DNA of 64,000 bases. Source: Prorocentrum cordatum (Eukaryota; Sar; Dinophyceae; Prorocentrales; Prorocentraceae). The stretch spans positions 301,850 through 365,849 of the forward strand of contig CAUYUJ010014599.1 of assembly GCA_963575745.1 (NCBI GenBank). The letters run 5' to 3'. Of the stretch, positions 39,381 through 49,740 are shown piece by piece. The position numbers and the translations under genes were made by a program. The notes under the pieces were generated by a model. It searched no databases. It worked only from the letters and a program-made list of their open reading frames with translations, and had not been told where the DNA came from. Positions within the stretch are counted from its first letter, which is position 1; each line of letters begins with the position of its first letter.

Positions 39381-39534
39381 CCTCATACTACTCCGTTGCC
39401 TCCATCCGCTCGCCGTCGTCGCCGGTCATGACCGCCATCGTGTGCTTCCGGCAGCAACGGAAGCGTCCCGGATCGGCGGCACTGGCCGGAGGCCACTACA
39501 ATAGAGGCGTCCCCAGAAATCCGACGGCTCGAGC

Positions 39535-39645
39535 TGCTGAGTGTGAGGCCCCTGGAAATCCCGACCCTTTGCCTGGAGCCAGCTTTTCTCATCCTTAATC
39601 ATTTTGTGACAGGGCCCTCAAAAAGGCTCAGGACGGGGCGAACAA
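39535..39645 (+). repeat. TIR-B-like fragment, second of a direct pair
   Basis: Repeats TGCTGAGTGTGAGGCCCCTG and GAAATCCCGACCCTTTGCCT, extending into TTTGTGACAGGGCCCT, which matches the TIR-B middle. Confidence 0.65.
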
Positions 39646-39837
39646 AAACGAGTCTTGATATATACAAATAAGTGTATGCATATACCTACAATGCCGTCCA
39701 CAAAGTTTTGACAATTTCGTCGACGAGCCCCCCTCCCCCCGTAGAATCCTACAACATCGCATCCGCCTGTCGCGGAGTAGGTTTCGGATCCCGCCCACAC
39801 CGCTTCTCCTTAGTATTATAGATCTACTACGGTGTAC

Positions 39838-39958
39838 AAACTTGCTCCGCACGTTTTCTGACGTGGGTTAACTTATTCCGCGCTCTTGTTGAACTTACTC
39901 CGCGTTGTGTTTTAGCTGAAGAAAACATACTCCGCGCTCTCCGAAATTTACTCCACCT
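39838..39958 (+). repeat. CTTACTCCGCGCT-type degenerate tandem repeat
   Basis: ACTTGCTCCGCAC, ACTTATTCCGCGCT, ACTTACTCCGCGTT, ACATACTCCGCGCT and TTTACTCCACCT recur roughly every 30 bp. Confidence 0.7.
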
Positions 39959-40094
39959 GTGCTTTACGAGGGCGAGCGGCTGCAGATCTGCATGGGCATA
40001 TGTCCGTCGTTCAGTTTTGCCCGAGGGCGCGCTGGCCGCAGGTTCGGCCTTGGGATTTGCAAGAATGGTCAAACACTTTGGTAACGGCAGAGTA

Positions 40095-40312
40095 TATCTG
40101 CATAAACACAAGACTGCGTTGGCGCCTCGCGCCACGCACCTTGATCCTTGGAAGTTTGGCATGCAGGCAGAAGTCGCGGCGGAAGGGCAGGAAGGTAAAG
40201 CATACTAAATGGCGATAACTCCTTGTCGTCTTGTCTGGCATCGTCCTCATGATAATGTCATTCGCTATCCTTCCCTAGTGTGTCCTCTTTCCCTTCTTCG
40301 TTCTGCGGTCCA
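40095..40312 (+). repeat. Rep-N copy 1
   Basis: ACACAAGACTGCGTTGGCGC, the hairpin GGCGCCTCGCGCC, ACGCACCTTGATCCTTGGAA, GCGATAACTCCTTGTCGTCT and TCATTCGCTATCCTTCC. The same order recurs at 41270. Confidence 0.75.
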
Positions 40313-40366
40313 CGAAGGAAGTGGTGACCGCCCCTAGTGGTGATCCCCCTTGGCACTGCCCGATCC

Positions 40367-40420
40367 TCCTACTCCCTCCTCCTCCTCCTCCTCCTCCTCC
40401 TCCTCCTCCTCCTCCTCGTC
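40367..40420 (+). repeat. CCT microsatellite
   Basis: CTCCTCCTCCTCCTCCTCCT, nearly pure. Confidence 0.9.
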
Positions 40421-40624
40421 CTCCGACCCACGTGCCTGGACGGAACGTTGCGAAACTGGGATTCGGACATATGTGGTGGAAATGCTGGAAGAGGGCGCCA
40501 ATGCGGGGTCGTACGTCAAAGGCCTCTTCGATGTGTTTGGGTCTGTGGGCAGGAGTCGAGGGGTCGTCGTGGAAGCTATGTGCTATGTTGCTGGTTTGGG
40601 AAATAACAGGAGCCCCATTTGATT

Positions 40625-41165
40625 GATTTTCGGTCTTATTGGGGACCTCGTGAACCCTGGTTGGGGCGTTTGGGCGCCTGTTGGCATTTTCGTGGGTCCT
40701 TTAGGGCCAGAGGGCTCGCGCCTGGTGGTGGTCTGAAGGTCCGACTTGTGGTCTTCTTCGGGGATCGTGGGGGCATCTTCGCCCGTCTTGGAGCTTTCGG
40801 GCCGTCATGGGTTGTCCTGGAGCGATGTTGGCGGCCTTTCGGGCCTTCCTGGGGCGACAGTAGCACGAAACAGCGATGACGCCAAAATGCGGCAACAACC
40901 TGTGGGACACGCACAGGTTTGGGATTTGGAGGCCCGCTTGGGGGTTCCTCTTGAAGCTCTTTGGGGCGTTTGGAAAATCTCTTAGGCCATCCGGAGGCCA
41001 TGTGGGACCCTCTTGGGGCTGCGGACGGCTCCTTGGCACGACTTGGCAGGGACTCCCAGAAGCCCGGAGGTCTCCTGGGACCCTCGGCCAGGAGCCCCCG
41101 AAACCAAGGGTTCCAGAAGGTCCGGCCCGGGAGGGGATGTGGGGTCCCACCCCCCCGGATTGCTA
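40625..41165 (+). repeat. 11-bp degenerate minisatellite (GGCCTCTTGGG type)
   Basis: TTGGGGCGTTTGG, CTTGGGGCTGCGGACGGCTC-type words recur. It ends in a C-run and then the TA-rich tract at 41180-41275. Confidence 0.6.
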
Positions 41166-41179
41166 AAATGTAAAAAAGG

Positions 41180-41275
41180 GAAGATCTATATACATATAAT
41201 TGTATATATGTATGTGTATATATATACATAAAAAATGTGTATGTGTATAGATACAAATGTATCTATATATACCTG
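41180..41275 (+). repeat. TA-rich microsatellite
   Basis: TATATACATATAATTGTATA and ATGTGTATAGATACAAATG. It ends where Rep-N copy 2 begins. Confidence 0.85.
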
Positions 41276-41465
41276 ACTGCAGTGGCGCTTCGCGCCATGC
41301 ACCTTGGTCCTTGAGACTTGGCACGCAGGCGGAATAGCAGGAAAATCAAGCCGACAATTTAGCGATGACTCCTTGTTGCCTTTCTGGCATCGCCGCTACC
41401 ATAATGTTATTCGTTATCCTTCCTCCATGCTTCTTTTCCTTATGTTCGCCATACCCTGCGCATTC
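41270..41465 (+). repeat. Rep-N copy 2
   Basis: CTGACTGCAGTGGCGCTTCG, CGCCATGCACCTTGGTCCTT, GCGATGACTCCTTGTTGCCT and TTATTCGTTATCCTTCC. It directly follows a TA-rich tract. Confidence 0.75.
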
Positions 41466-41499
41466 TCCCCATCCTCCTCAGCTCTTTTTGTTGCGGAGG

Positions 41500-42060
41500 C
41501 TCCTCCTTGGAGAGCCTCTGGGGGCCTCACAAAAATTAGTTCGAGCTTTCTTAAAGCCTTCTGGAGGCCTCCTGGGCTTCCTCGGGCCACCCTGCCTCCA
41601 ACCGTGGTCTCCATGAACGACCAGGTCACGATTTGGAATGCTTCGGACAGTGTTTTGGGGCCATCTTGGGCCGCCATGGGGCTCTGTGAGGGCCATCTTG
41701 GATCCGTATTGTGCCGTTTTGGGGCTCTCTTGGACTGCCTGGAAATTCTTTCGGATCGTTGTGGGGCGATTTGAGAGCCTCCCAGGCGGCTTCGGACGTT
41801 CAGAAGACCGCCGTCTTAGAGCGTCAGGAATCTGAAAAGAGGAGAACCCCAACATTCGCCAAAAACCTTCAGAAAATCAATGATTTTCGCCTCTTGGGGT
41901 CTTCTTGAGAGTGCTCTGGGAGGCCTCTTTGGGGCCGTCCTGGAGGCCTCTTGGGCCATCTTGAGGTCACGTCGGTCACTCTAGGCTTGGCAAAACGCCC
42001 TGCGAGGCCCGGGGGGCCGCTTCGAGGCCCATCCGGAGGGTCCCAAAGCCCCAGATCTCG
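41500..42060 (+). repeat. 11-bp degenerate minisatellite
   Basis: GGAGGCCTCCTGGGCTTCC, GGGAGGCCTCTTTGGGGCC and GGAGGCCTCTTGGGCCATCT. G-run and C-run at 42067-42100, then TA-rich DNA. Confidence 0.7.
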
Positions 42061-42119
42061 GGAGTCCGGTTTTGGGGGGGGACGGGTTTTCCCCCCGCCC
42101 GGGCTTATCAAAATATAGG

Positions 42120-42185
42120 AAAAAGAAAACTACGTATATTTATATACATATACTAGAACCATCGCGCGCGCTTCGCGCGCGCTCA
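42120..42185 (+). repeat. TA tract plus GCGCGCGCTTCGCGCGCGC hairpin
   Basis: TATATTTATATACATATACT is followed by a perfect 8-bp-arm hairpin with a TTC loop. It parallels the TA-plus-hairpin start of Rep-N. Confidence 0.75.
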
Positions 42186-42189
42186 ACTT

Positions 42190-42835
42190 CTAGCTAGGAT
42201 AATCGTCATCGTCACCATCGCCATCCTCATCACCATCATATCCGGTGTCATCGTCAGCGGCATCGTAATCATCACCATGACCATCGCCATCATCACAATC
42301 GTCGCCATCACCACCATCAGCAGCAACATCGTCATCACCATCGTCATCATCGCCATCGTCGTCATCATCGTCAGTATCGTCACCTGAATTATCAACATAA
42401 TCATCCTCATCATCACCATCGTCATCATTATCGTCGTCGTCGTGATCGTCGTCATCGTTATCGTCATCATCATCGTCATCATCTTCATCATCCGCCTACT
42501 CCTGCATCACAAGCGCCATAAACAGCATCGCCACCATTTTTATCAGCATCGGCGTTATCACCCTGACCATCACCAGCATCACCAGAATGATCATCAGCAT
42601 CACCATCTTCAACGGCATCACCGTCATCGTCATCATGATCATCAGCAACACCACCGTCATCATCATCACCATCACTCACATCACGATCACCATCATCATC
42701 ATTCCCACTGTCAACATCATCATCACCATGTCCTTCCTCATCATCATCATCAACATCATCAGCATCATCATCATTATCGTCGTCGTCAACTTCATAATAG
42801 TCGTCATCATCGTCATCATCTTCGTCACCGTCGTC
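42190..42835 (+). repeat. ATC/GAT trinucleotide array (about 650 bp)
   Basis: CATCGTCATCACCATCGTCA-type units, with one CTACTCCTGCATCACAAGCG break at 42495. His-rich and Asp-rich translations of both strands are artefacts. Confidence 0.92.
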
Positions 42836-42949
42836 TCCGAAGCCTCCCGCCGAACTCGAGGATATCTCAACAGCGTCTTGCACGCCGCGTGAGCAGTGTT
42901 GGTGATTTAGGTTGTGGGCCTGAGGCCGCCCTGCATAATCATCATTGTC

Positions 42950-43490
42950 ATTATCACCAGCGTCTGGAAGCCTTGCGGGGCCCTTTCGGCGCCTTTTGGA
43001 GGCCTCTTGGAGCTGGGGGCCTCTCGAGGCCTCTTGCGGACTCCTGGGGGCCTCTTGGGAGCTTCTGGTGGGCGAGGGCTCGAAATGTCAGTTCGTGTTC
43101 CCCATCTGGGGCTCCTCTTGGAGTGTTCTGGGAGCTCTTTTGGGCCGTCTTGGAAGCTTCCTGGGCCATCTTGGGGCCCTCTTGGGCTGTCTCGGTGGTC
43201 TCTTGGGGGCCTCTTGGCTCGTCTTGAGGCGATCTTTCGGGCCTCTTGGGCCGTCTTGGAGCGTCTGGAAGCCGAACTGGGGAGAACGCCCAAACCCTTC
43301 AAAAACCACTAAAAATCAATGACAATTCCCTCTTGGGCCCCTCCAGGGAGTGCTGTCGGAGACCTGCTGGGACGCTTTGGCAGCTTTTTAACCGTCTTGG
43401 AGTGCTCCCGGGCCGCTTCGGACCTCTCTTGGGCTGTCCTGAGGGCGTCCTGGAGCCATTTTAGAGGGTCCTGGGAGCGTCCTGGCGTCT
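42950..43490 (+). repeat. 11-bp degenerate minisatellite
   Basis: GGAGGCCTCTTGGAGCTGGG, CTTGGGGCCCTCTTGGGCTG and GGTCTCTTGGGGGCCTCTTG. A C-run and the TA tract at 43559-43712 follow. Confidence 0.75.
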
Positions 43491-43558
43491 CCGGCGGGGG
43501 GGTGACCACAGCCACTGGGCAAAGTGAGGCCCCCCCCTGGTCCAGGACCCCCTCCCCA

Positions 43559-43578
43559 TTATATATATAGAGAGAGAG

Positions 43579-43617
<39 letters not shown>

Positions 43618-43712
43618 ATAGGTGCTTATATTTACACATCTAAACTATTGTTATAGATATGTGATATATATATATATATACACACATATCTATATATATA
43701 TATATAAAAATG
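43559..43712 (+). repeat. TA microsatellite
   Basis: TATATATATAGAGAGAGAGA, then long TATATA runs with one AATAGGTGCTTATATTTACA spacer. Confidence 0.9.
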
Positions 43713-43785
43713 CACAGCACGCTGGAGGTCTAGAGATTCGACGAGCAGATGCGTCACGGAGATGCAGACACTTGGCGGCGCGCGC

Positions 43786-43943
43786 AAGGGGGCAGGGGGA
43801 CGGGGGCGGCTTCTGAGAAAGAGGCCGCTTCTCAGAGAGCGCCGGGGCCTTTACATCAATAGAACGAAAGAGCCCGCGCCTTCTCTCAGAGGCAGAGAGG
43901 CTCCTGAGAAGCCTTCCCCCCTCCCCCCGCCCCCCTTCTGCGC
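43786..43943. mobile_element. TIR-K element
   Basis: GGCGGCTTCTGAGAAAGAGG-CCGCTTCTCAGAG and CTCTCAGAGGCAGAGAGGCT-CCTGAGAAGCC, with GGCCTTTACATCAATAGA in the loop. Confidence 0.75.
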
Positions 43944-43950
43944 GTGGCTG

Positions 43951-43951
<1 letters not shown>

Positions 43952-44006
<55 letters not shown>

Positions 44007-44084
44007 GCACACGCACGCGCACGCACGCACGCACGCGCACGCACGCACACGCACGCACGCACGCACACGCACGCACGCACGCGC

Positions 44085-44124
<40 letters not shown>

Positions 44125-44132
44125 GCACACCC
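43952..44132 (+). repeat. CA then CGCA microsatellite
   Basis: ACACACACACACACACACAC changes into GCACGCACGCACGCAC for about 150 bp. It lies next to TIR-K. Confidence 0.93.
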
Positions 44133-44181
44133 ACACACAATCACAAGACATCTGCGGCATGGGCAACTGGGGAGACCGAAG

Positions 44182-44320
44182 GGTACCGATACCGCTACTC
44201 CCCAGACCTCTCCCCGGGTGCGTTCTGACCAGAAGTTCGAGGCGAAGCCAGCGGTGGCGAGGAGGGCCTCCCAGGAGGCCCAAGAAGGGGAACACGGGCG
44301 AAGGGTAGCGGTATGGGTAC
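44182..44320 (+). mobile_element. TIR-C element
   Basis: GGTACCGATACCGCTACTCC to GGGTAGCGGTATGGGTAC. The cleanest copy. Confidence 0.85.
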
Positions 44321-44732
44321 TGCGGGATGACGAATAATAAAACATGGGAGAGAACGGTTTAAACATAGTTTTCTGCTATTTCTGCACAAGTTTCTGACTG
44401 GAGGGGAACGATTAAAAAAACATAATGTTCCAGCCCGCGGCCGGTTTTTTCGAATCGTCATCCCGGGCGCCGCCGCGTGAACACGACCCCCCGGGTCATT
44501 AAATAAGTCGTCATCCTCCATTGCCTTTTCCTCCCCGGAGCAGCAGCCCCGGAGGCCCTGGCCCCGGCCCTCCGTGGTTCCCGCGAGCGCCCCGCCCACA
44601 ATGGGGGTCCTGCGAGCCCTCCGCGCTGTGACGCGCCCCCCATGTGGCGCCCCTCGTCCGCCCGCCTTCCGGGCGGCACCGGCAGGGGCCCCGAGCGGGC
44701 TCTCGGGGCCCCAGAGATCCATGGCGACTCTC

Positions 44733-44905
44733 GGGGGCCACGACTAACTACGGGAAGTTTTTCACTGTTTTCGGCATCTCGGGGCCCTTACCGGGCCTCG
44801 GGACCGTCAAAAAACGACTCAGGATGAAACACTGGTCCCGGGAAACAGGTCGAAACCTTTGGGGTCGACGTCATGAACAAATCATGACGTCAGGGGTCTG
44901 GGGGG
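44733..44905 (-). mobile_element. TIR-B element
   Basis: ACTACGGGAAGTTTTTCACT, CGGGCCTCGGGACCGTCAAA, GGGGTCGACGTCATGAACAA and ATCATGACGTCAGGGGTCTG. It abuts a TIR-D element. Confidence 0.8.
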
Positions 44906-45048
44906 GGTGGAAAAGGGGGGGGGGGGGGAGAATCAGCTCACGTAGCTGATTTTCCCGGCGCCGGCGGGCGCCGGGAGGCGCCAATACATCGAGGAATGGG
45001 CCCACCCCCCCCTTTCCCTATACCCCCCCCTTTCGTCCGGCCCGAATA
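44906..45048 (+). mobile_element. TIR-D element
   Basis: GAATCAGCTCACGTAGCTGA, CGGCGCCGGCGGGCGCCGGG and CCCTTTCGTCCGGCCCGAAT. The left end is shortened at the TIR-B junction. Confidence 0.78.
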
Positions 45049-45599
45049 GCCCCAGGGAGAACACGTGACACGAATCCGGGGGCGCCAAGGGTCCATGCCA
45101 TCGCGAGGCTCCCAGGCGAATGCGTGTTATGCCCGCCCCTGGGCTTCTCGCCCTAGGATCGTCGTCTCCGAGAATTGCTTCTCCAGCACGGGATCCCTTG
45201 AAGTCCCGACCCGCTCCCTAGGGCCCCGAGTCGCTCTGGTCCAGGCTCCCCAGGAGCGCCACAGCGTGTGCTCGTCCACCGAAGCCCTTCCCTCCGACGC
45301 GGCCGGACGAGGAGGGCCGAAGCAGGCCGCGCCCGATTGGCGGAGCTGAACGAGGGAACGAAAACAGATTGGGCTGAGACACGTCCTCAAAATCCTGGGG
45401 CCTGCCGAGGACCCCCAGAGGCCGAAAGCTAAGACGAAGCCAGGACGAGGATTCAGCTCGGGTGAAAGATCGAGAAGCTCTGAGATCCGGCGGGTCTCGG
45501 GCGCCGAGGCCTTCTCGGCCCGTTCCGGAGCGCTCTGAGAGCGCTCCAGAACTCTTCGGTGGCAATTCATTGGAGCCTCCCGTGCCATCTTGTCGGCTC

Positions 45600-45725
45600 T
45601 TGCGAATCGACGCTGGTCGAAGCTGAATCGACGCTAATCATCCACTAATCAACGCTAAATCGACGCTAATCGACGCTAAATCATCGACTCCAGACGTCAA
45701 TCGACGATAATCGACGCTAAAGGCA
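45600..45725 (+). repeat. ATCGACGCTA short tandem repeat
   Basis: GAATCGACGCTGGTCGAAGC, TAATCAACGCTAAATCGACG and CTAATCGACGCTAAATC. Same unit and ATCGACTnCAGACG tail as at 33.9 kb. Confidence 0.8.
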
Positions 45726-45765
45726 GAATTCGAAGGGTATACCAAGCTCCCACGATTTGCCACTG

Positions 45766-45996
45766 AAGAAATCTCTTGGGACGCACAGGGCCATACTCAT
45801 ACTCTATGTCCTCCTTGGAGGCGCGCGTCCGACCCGAACCTATACTATATCCATCTTGTAGTTCATCGTTTCCCGAGCGGTGTGTCCAGAAAGCGCCCGC
45901 CACGACGCATGTGCTATAAGACTTCTCGGCGCGCGCGTCGCCCCTGGGAGGAGGGGGGCGACGCACACATAGTATGAGAAGGTTGGGGTGACGCCG
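45766..45996 (+). mobile_element. Rep-G element
   Basis: TGTCCTCCTTGGAGGCGCGC, ATCGTTTCCCGAGCGGTGTG and GCGACGCACACATAGTATGA. Confidence 0.8.
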
Positions 45997-46059
45997 ATCT
46001 CTGGAATGAACTTATCCTCGTCCCAGCCCCGTCCCAAAAGCGGCTCCACCTTGGTGGTT

Positions 46060-46305
46060 CTGTTGAGCAGGGACCGACCACCGCGGAATTCCTATAGGCC
46101 TACCACGAAATCTTCCTAGAACCCACAACCGTTATAAGAACAAAAGCAACGCTCTTAGAACACACAAGCCCGATGTGTCCAACAAAAGACAACATCGGCC
46201 AGACAGGCTCTAGGAACATGTCGTAGAGACCACTTTCAAGTGGTTCTTGGAGCATTGTCTGGTGGGCCTGCAGGCACGCCAGGACGCTTCGCCACTGCTT
46301 GACAG
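46060..46305 (+). mobile_element. Rep-E element
   Basis: GAGCAGGGACCGACCACCGC to CAGGACGCTTCGCCACTGCT-TGA. Complete relative to the copy at 9352. Confidence 0.78.
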
Positions 46306-46795
46306 CAGCGGCTCCGCCTTGATGACTCTGACGACACGATCATCGGCACGAACGAAATGGGCACGGAGAGAATGGGTACAATGCTCAACAGCAGTTCCTG
46401 TTCATTTTGAACAAGACTCGCTGGCCGCGCCGCCGCGGCCTGTGTCCACTTGAGACAGAAGGCCGCCTGCCGAACAGCGGCCGCTGTTGGTTTGGGACAA
46501 CATTTGTTGTTTGGCATTGTGCCCATTGTTTCAGTACCCATTTCGGGCGCCCAAAGATCACGGGGGGCGCGGCGGGCACGGCCGGGGCGGGCGGGTCACC
46601 GGCGGACCAGGTCCTCCAACTCCGTGGCGCAGCCTTAGGGCCCGTCGCGCGCCGCCCCGCCCACCGCGGGGCACCCCGGCGGCGGGGCTCGAAGTGTTCA
46701 CCAGATCGCCCGGTCGACCAGGGAGCTCGGCTTGTGCATACGCCGCAGCTCCTCGGAGCTGTGGGGGGCTGGAGCGCCTGCACTCGGAGGAGGAA

Positions 46796-46939
46796 AAGGC
46801 ACCCGTACCGCTACCCTTCGCCCGTTCTGCCGCTGTGTCGACCTCCTGGGAGGCCCTCGTCGCCACCGATTGCTTCGCCTCGAACTTCTGACCAGAACGC
46901 GCCCCAGGAGAGGGTCCTGGAGCAGCAGTATCGGCACCT
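46796..46939 (-). mobile_element. TIR-C element, inverted
   Basis: GCACCCGTACCGCTACCCTT to GCAGCAGTATCGGCACCTC, with interior TCTGACCAGAACGCGCCCC. The only minus-orientation copy. Confidence 0.78.
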
Positions 46940-46965
46940 CTGCGTCTCCCCATCTATGACATACA

Positions 46966-47105
46966 AACTCGGAGGTCCACGCGGATTCCTCAGATCGGCG
47001 CTGGACCCCCCTCCCTTGCGCGCGGAGCGCGCCAAACGCGGCGCTGGAGGCCCCGCCAGAGCGGTCCAGCGCCGACCCGAGAAATCCGCGCGGACCTCCG
47101 AGTTG
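46966..47105. mobile_element. TIR-F snap-back element, variant ends
   Basis: AACTCGGAGGTCCACGCGGA and TCCGCGCGGACCTCCGAGTT are inverted. The inner GGCGCTGGA-C and TCCAGCGCC arms also pair. Confidence 0.82.
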
Positions 47106-47168
47106 TTCTGCTTATGACATTGTTCGCTCCCATGATCTACTCAGAATTCCTTGGCCAAACTCATTGGC

Positions 47169-47572
47169 TCCTCCTCCTTCTCCTCCTCCTCCTCCACCTC
47201 CTCCTCCTCCTCCTCTTCCTCCTCCTCCTCCTCCTCCTCCTCCTCGTCCTCCTCCTCCTCCCTCTCCTCCTCCTCCTCCTCCTCCTCCTCCTCCTCCTCC
47301 TCCTCCTCCTCCTCCTCCTCTCCACCTCCTCTTCTCCTCTCATTCTCCTCCTCCTCCTCCATCCCCTCCTCCTCCTCCTCCTCCTCTCCTCCCTCCTCCT
47401 CCTCCTCCTCCTCCCCTCCTCCTCCTCCTCCTCCTCCTCCTCTCCTCCCCCTCTCCTCCTCCTCCTCCTCCTCCTCCTCCTCCTCCTATTCTTCCTTCTT
47501 CTCCTCCTCCTCCTCCTCCTCATTCTCCTCCTCCTCCCTCCTCCTCCCTCCTCCTCCCCCTCCTCCTCACTC
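47169..47572 (+). repeat. CCT microsatellite, long
   Basis: About 400 bp of TCC units with CTCTCC and ATTCTCC breaks. Confidence 0.92.
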
Positions 47573-47689
47573 CCCTACCTATGGCAGCGGTGGTGGGGAA
47601 CATCGGCCCCTCGTGTGCACACGTCGAGCCCCCTTCCGTCGGCTGCGTGCAGGCGCGCGAGGAGCCTCCGGTGCGCGGCTCCGGGGGCG

Positions 47690-48045
47690 CGGGGGGGGGA
47701 GGGCAGACCCGAAGCGCGCAGACCAAAGCTGGGGGGACCCTATATGTAGGGCCCCCGTGGGCCCGTGCCAGAGGTCACTTCAGCGAGGGGGCAGACCCGA
47801 GCAGCGCGCAGGCCAGTGCTGGGGGGAGCCCATCTGTAGGGTCAGGTCGGGCGTGTCCTCCTACAGGGGGATTCTGGACGGAACAATTAAAAATAGTCAA
47901 AGAATACGCCAAGATGGTCAAATATTGTCAAACAATCCTCCCCTGATTATTTTTGTAGATTTATCCTGTAGAGGGACGTGCCCAACTTAAATGTAGGGCC
48001 CCTGCAGGCCCGTACCAGAGGTCACTCCAGCGAGGGGTCACTCCC
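47690..48045 (+). repeat. About 100-bp tandem unit interrupted by TIR-A
   Basis: Units share GGGCAGACCCGA, AGCGCGCAG, TGGGGGGA, TGTAGGGCCCC and CCAGAGGTCACT. Two units precede the TIR-A insertion and part of one follows it. Confidence 0.65.
47842..47990 (+). mobile_element. TIR-A element inside a local duplication
   Basis: TCAG-GTCGGGCGTGTCCTCC-TACAGGGGGAT at the left; ATCCTGTAGAGGGACGTGCC then CAAC-TTAA at the right. The flanks carry the same unit (TGTAGGG, CCAGAGGTCACT), suggesting insertion into a roughly 100-bp tandem repeat. Confidence 0.82.
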
Positions 48046-48146
48046 ACAGCAGGAGCTCGACCACAAGGAACCTTCCAAGAGAACCCCAACCCCTGAAGAG
48101 AAGGCGGCACAGAAGATAGAAGAAGATAGAGGAAGAAAACAACGGC

Positions 48147-48317
48147 ACAAACATAAACTTCTGGCGCTCCGCGCGAATCTCTTGGTTCTGCGCTGGAGCC
48201 CCCTCCCTGGCGCGCGGAGCGCGCCAGGGGCGGCGCCGGAGACGCCGCCAGGGGGGCCCCAGCGCAGATCCAAGAAATCCGTGCGGAGCGCCAATAGTTT
48301 CTGTTTATGTCATTTTC
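48147..48317. mobile_element. TIR-F snap-back element
   Basis: AACATAAACTTCTGGCGCTC and CGGAGCGCCAATAGTTTCTG-TTTATGTCA extend the inverted ends. The inner part GGCGGCGCCGGAGACGCCGC matches the 54.6-kb copy. Confidence 0.82.
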
Positions 48318-48329
48318 TCAGGCGCCTTA

Positions 48330-48660
48330 CTTGTCCGGGGTCACTCGGGCCCGGGGTAACTCGGGTTCGGATTCCCGAAAAAAACGATCCTAACCTGAGT
48401 TACTCCGCATGATTTGGGGCTCTGGGCGCCCGAATTGTCCAGTGTAACTCGGGCCCGGGGTAACTCGGGTTCGAATTCCCAAAACGAACCCGAGTTAGCC
48501 CTGACCCGAACTACCCCTGATGATTCGGGGCTCTGGACGCCCGAATTGTCCGGGGTAGCTCGGGCCAGGGGCTAACTCGGGTTCGGATTCCCGAGAATAA
48601 CGAACCCGAGTTCGCCCTGATCCGAGTTGCCTCTGATGATTCGGGGCTCCGGTTTTTTGC
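48330..48660 (+). repeat. About 110-bp tandem repeat (3 units) with internal hairpins
   Basis: GTAACTCGGGCCCGGGGTAA, CTCGGGTTCGnATTCCC, CGAACCCGAGTT and GATTCGGGGCTCTGGACGCC repeat three times. CTCGGGTTCG and CGAACCCGAG pair in each unit. Confidence 0.85.
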
Positions 48661-48671
48661 TCTTCGATCCG

Positions 48672-48850
48672 ATGCACCCGACGTCATGATTTTTTCATGA
48701 CGTCGACCCCCGAGGTCTCGACCTATTCCCCGGGACCGCTTTTTCATCCCGAGTCGTTCTCTGACGGCCCCGAGGCCCAGCAAGGGCCCCCAAAGGCCGA
48801 AAATGGCGACAAACCTCCCGTGATGAGTTCTCCATCGCTCGAAGGGGTCT
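48672..48850 (+). mobile_element. TIR-B element, well preserved
   Basis: GACGTCATGATTTTTTCATG-ACGTCGACCCCCGAGGTCT forms a perfect snap-back at the left end, followed by CATCCCGAGTCGTTCTCTGA and ATCGCTCGAAGGGGTCTT. Confidence 0.85.
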
Positions 48851-49119
48851 TCGATCCGAGGCGCCCCCGACCGCACGGCACCGGCCCGATGCCGCGGAGG
48901 CCCGCCGGCAGCCGCGGCCGGGGCCCGCGGCCGCGGCCGCGCGGCGCTCGGGGGCTGAGCGAGACGGCTTGCGGGCAAAGGGGGGGCCTCGATCCCTCCC
49001 CCTACCCCCTCCCCTGAGACTGGGAGAGGGGGGGGACCCTGGGCCTGGGAGGGGAGAGGGGACTGGGTAGTCAGAGTTTCGAGAATGGCGTATTTTGCTC
49101 AAGAATTGCGCGAATGGGC

Positions 49120-49680
49120 ACAAGATGGCTCCAAGAGGGCTATCGGCAGCCCGAGGCGGCCTCCAAGATGGCTTCAGCCGGAGATGGTTCAAGACAGCTT
49201 CGTGAGGCCCCAAGACAGCCCCGAGACGGTTCCAAGTGCCAGTCGAGTGTTCCTGTGCAACCTCCAAGAAGCCAAATTCTGTCAACAACCTATGGAAACC
49301 AATGTTGTTGGCCTTTCCGTTTTTTCGCTTCCGATGGTTTGTGGCCTCAAGATGGCCCCAAGCTGGCCCTAGCGGGCCTCAAGAGGGGCTCAACATTGCC
49401 CCAAGATGACCCCGAGAGCGCCCAAGAGACGCCCAAGAGCGGCCCCAGAGGGCCCCAAAACGCCATTCTTGAGTCTCCGAAGTGGGGGGGGACCCGAATT
49501 GCCCCCCCCCCCCCCGCGTTCAAACCATAAGGGCCAATAGGCCTCCCAGACCCCTCCAATGAGCCCCAAGAGAGCCCTAAGACCTCCAAAACTAGCCCCA
49601 AGAGGACCCCAAGAGTGCCGCAAGAGGTCCCACTTGGACCCCAAGACAGCCCCTAAGATAGCCTGAATCGTCCTTCAAGA
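49120..49680 (-). repeat. 11-bp degenerate minisatellite, inverted
   Basis: GCCCCAAGAGAGCCCTAAGA, CCAAGAGGACCCCAAGAGTG and CAAGATGGCCCCAAG are the reverse complement of the GGCCTCTTGGG words. Confidence 0.7.
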
Positions 49681-49740
49681 AACTCCCACAACAAAATATC
49701 TCTAGAGCCCAACTTCTTATCCTCTTTGTCATCGTCCGTT

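Noticed and set aside
42442-43227. His-rich or Asp-rich protein frames
   Set aside because: Direct translation of the ATC/GAT array.
46690-46800. Minus-strand peptide SSEELRRMHKPSSLVDRAIW
   Set aside because: It is too short, next to a TIR-C element, and without splice or start evidence.
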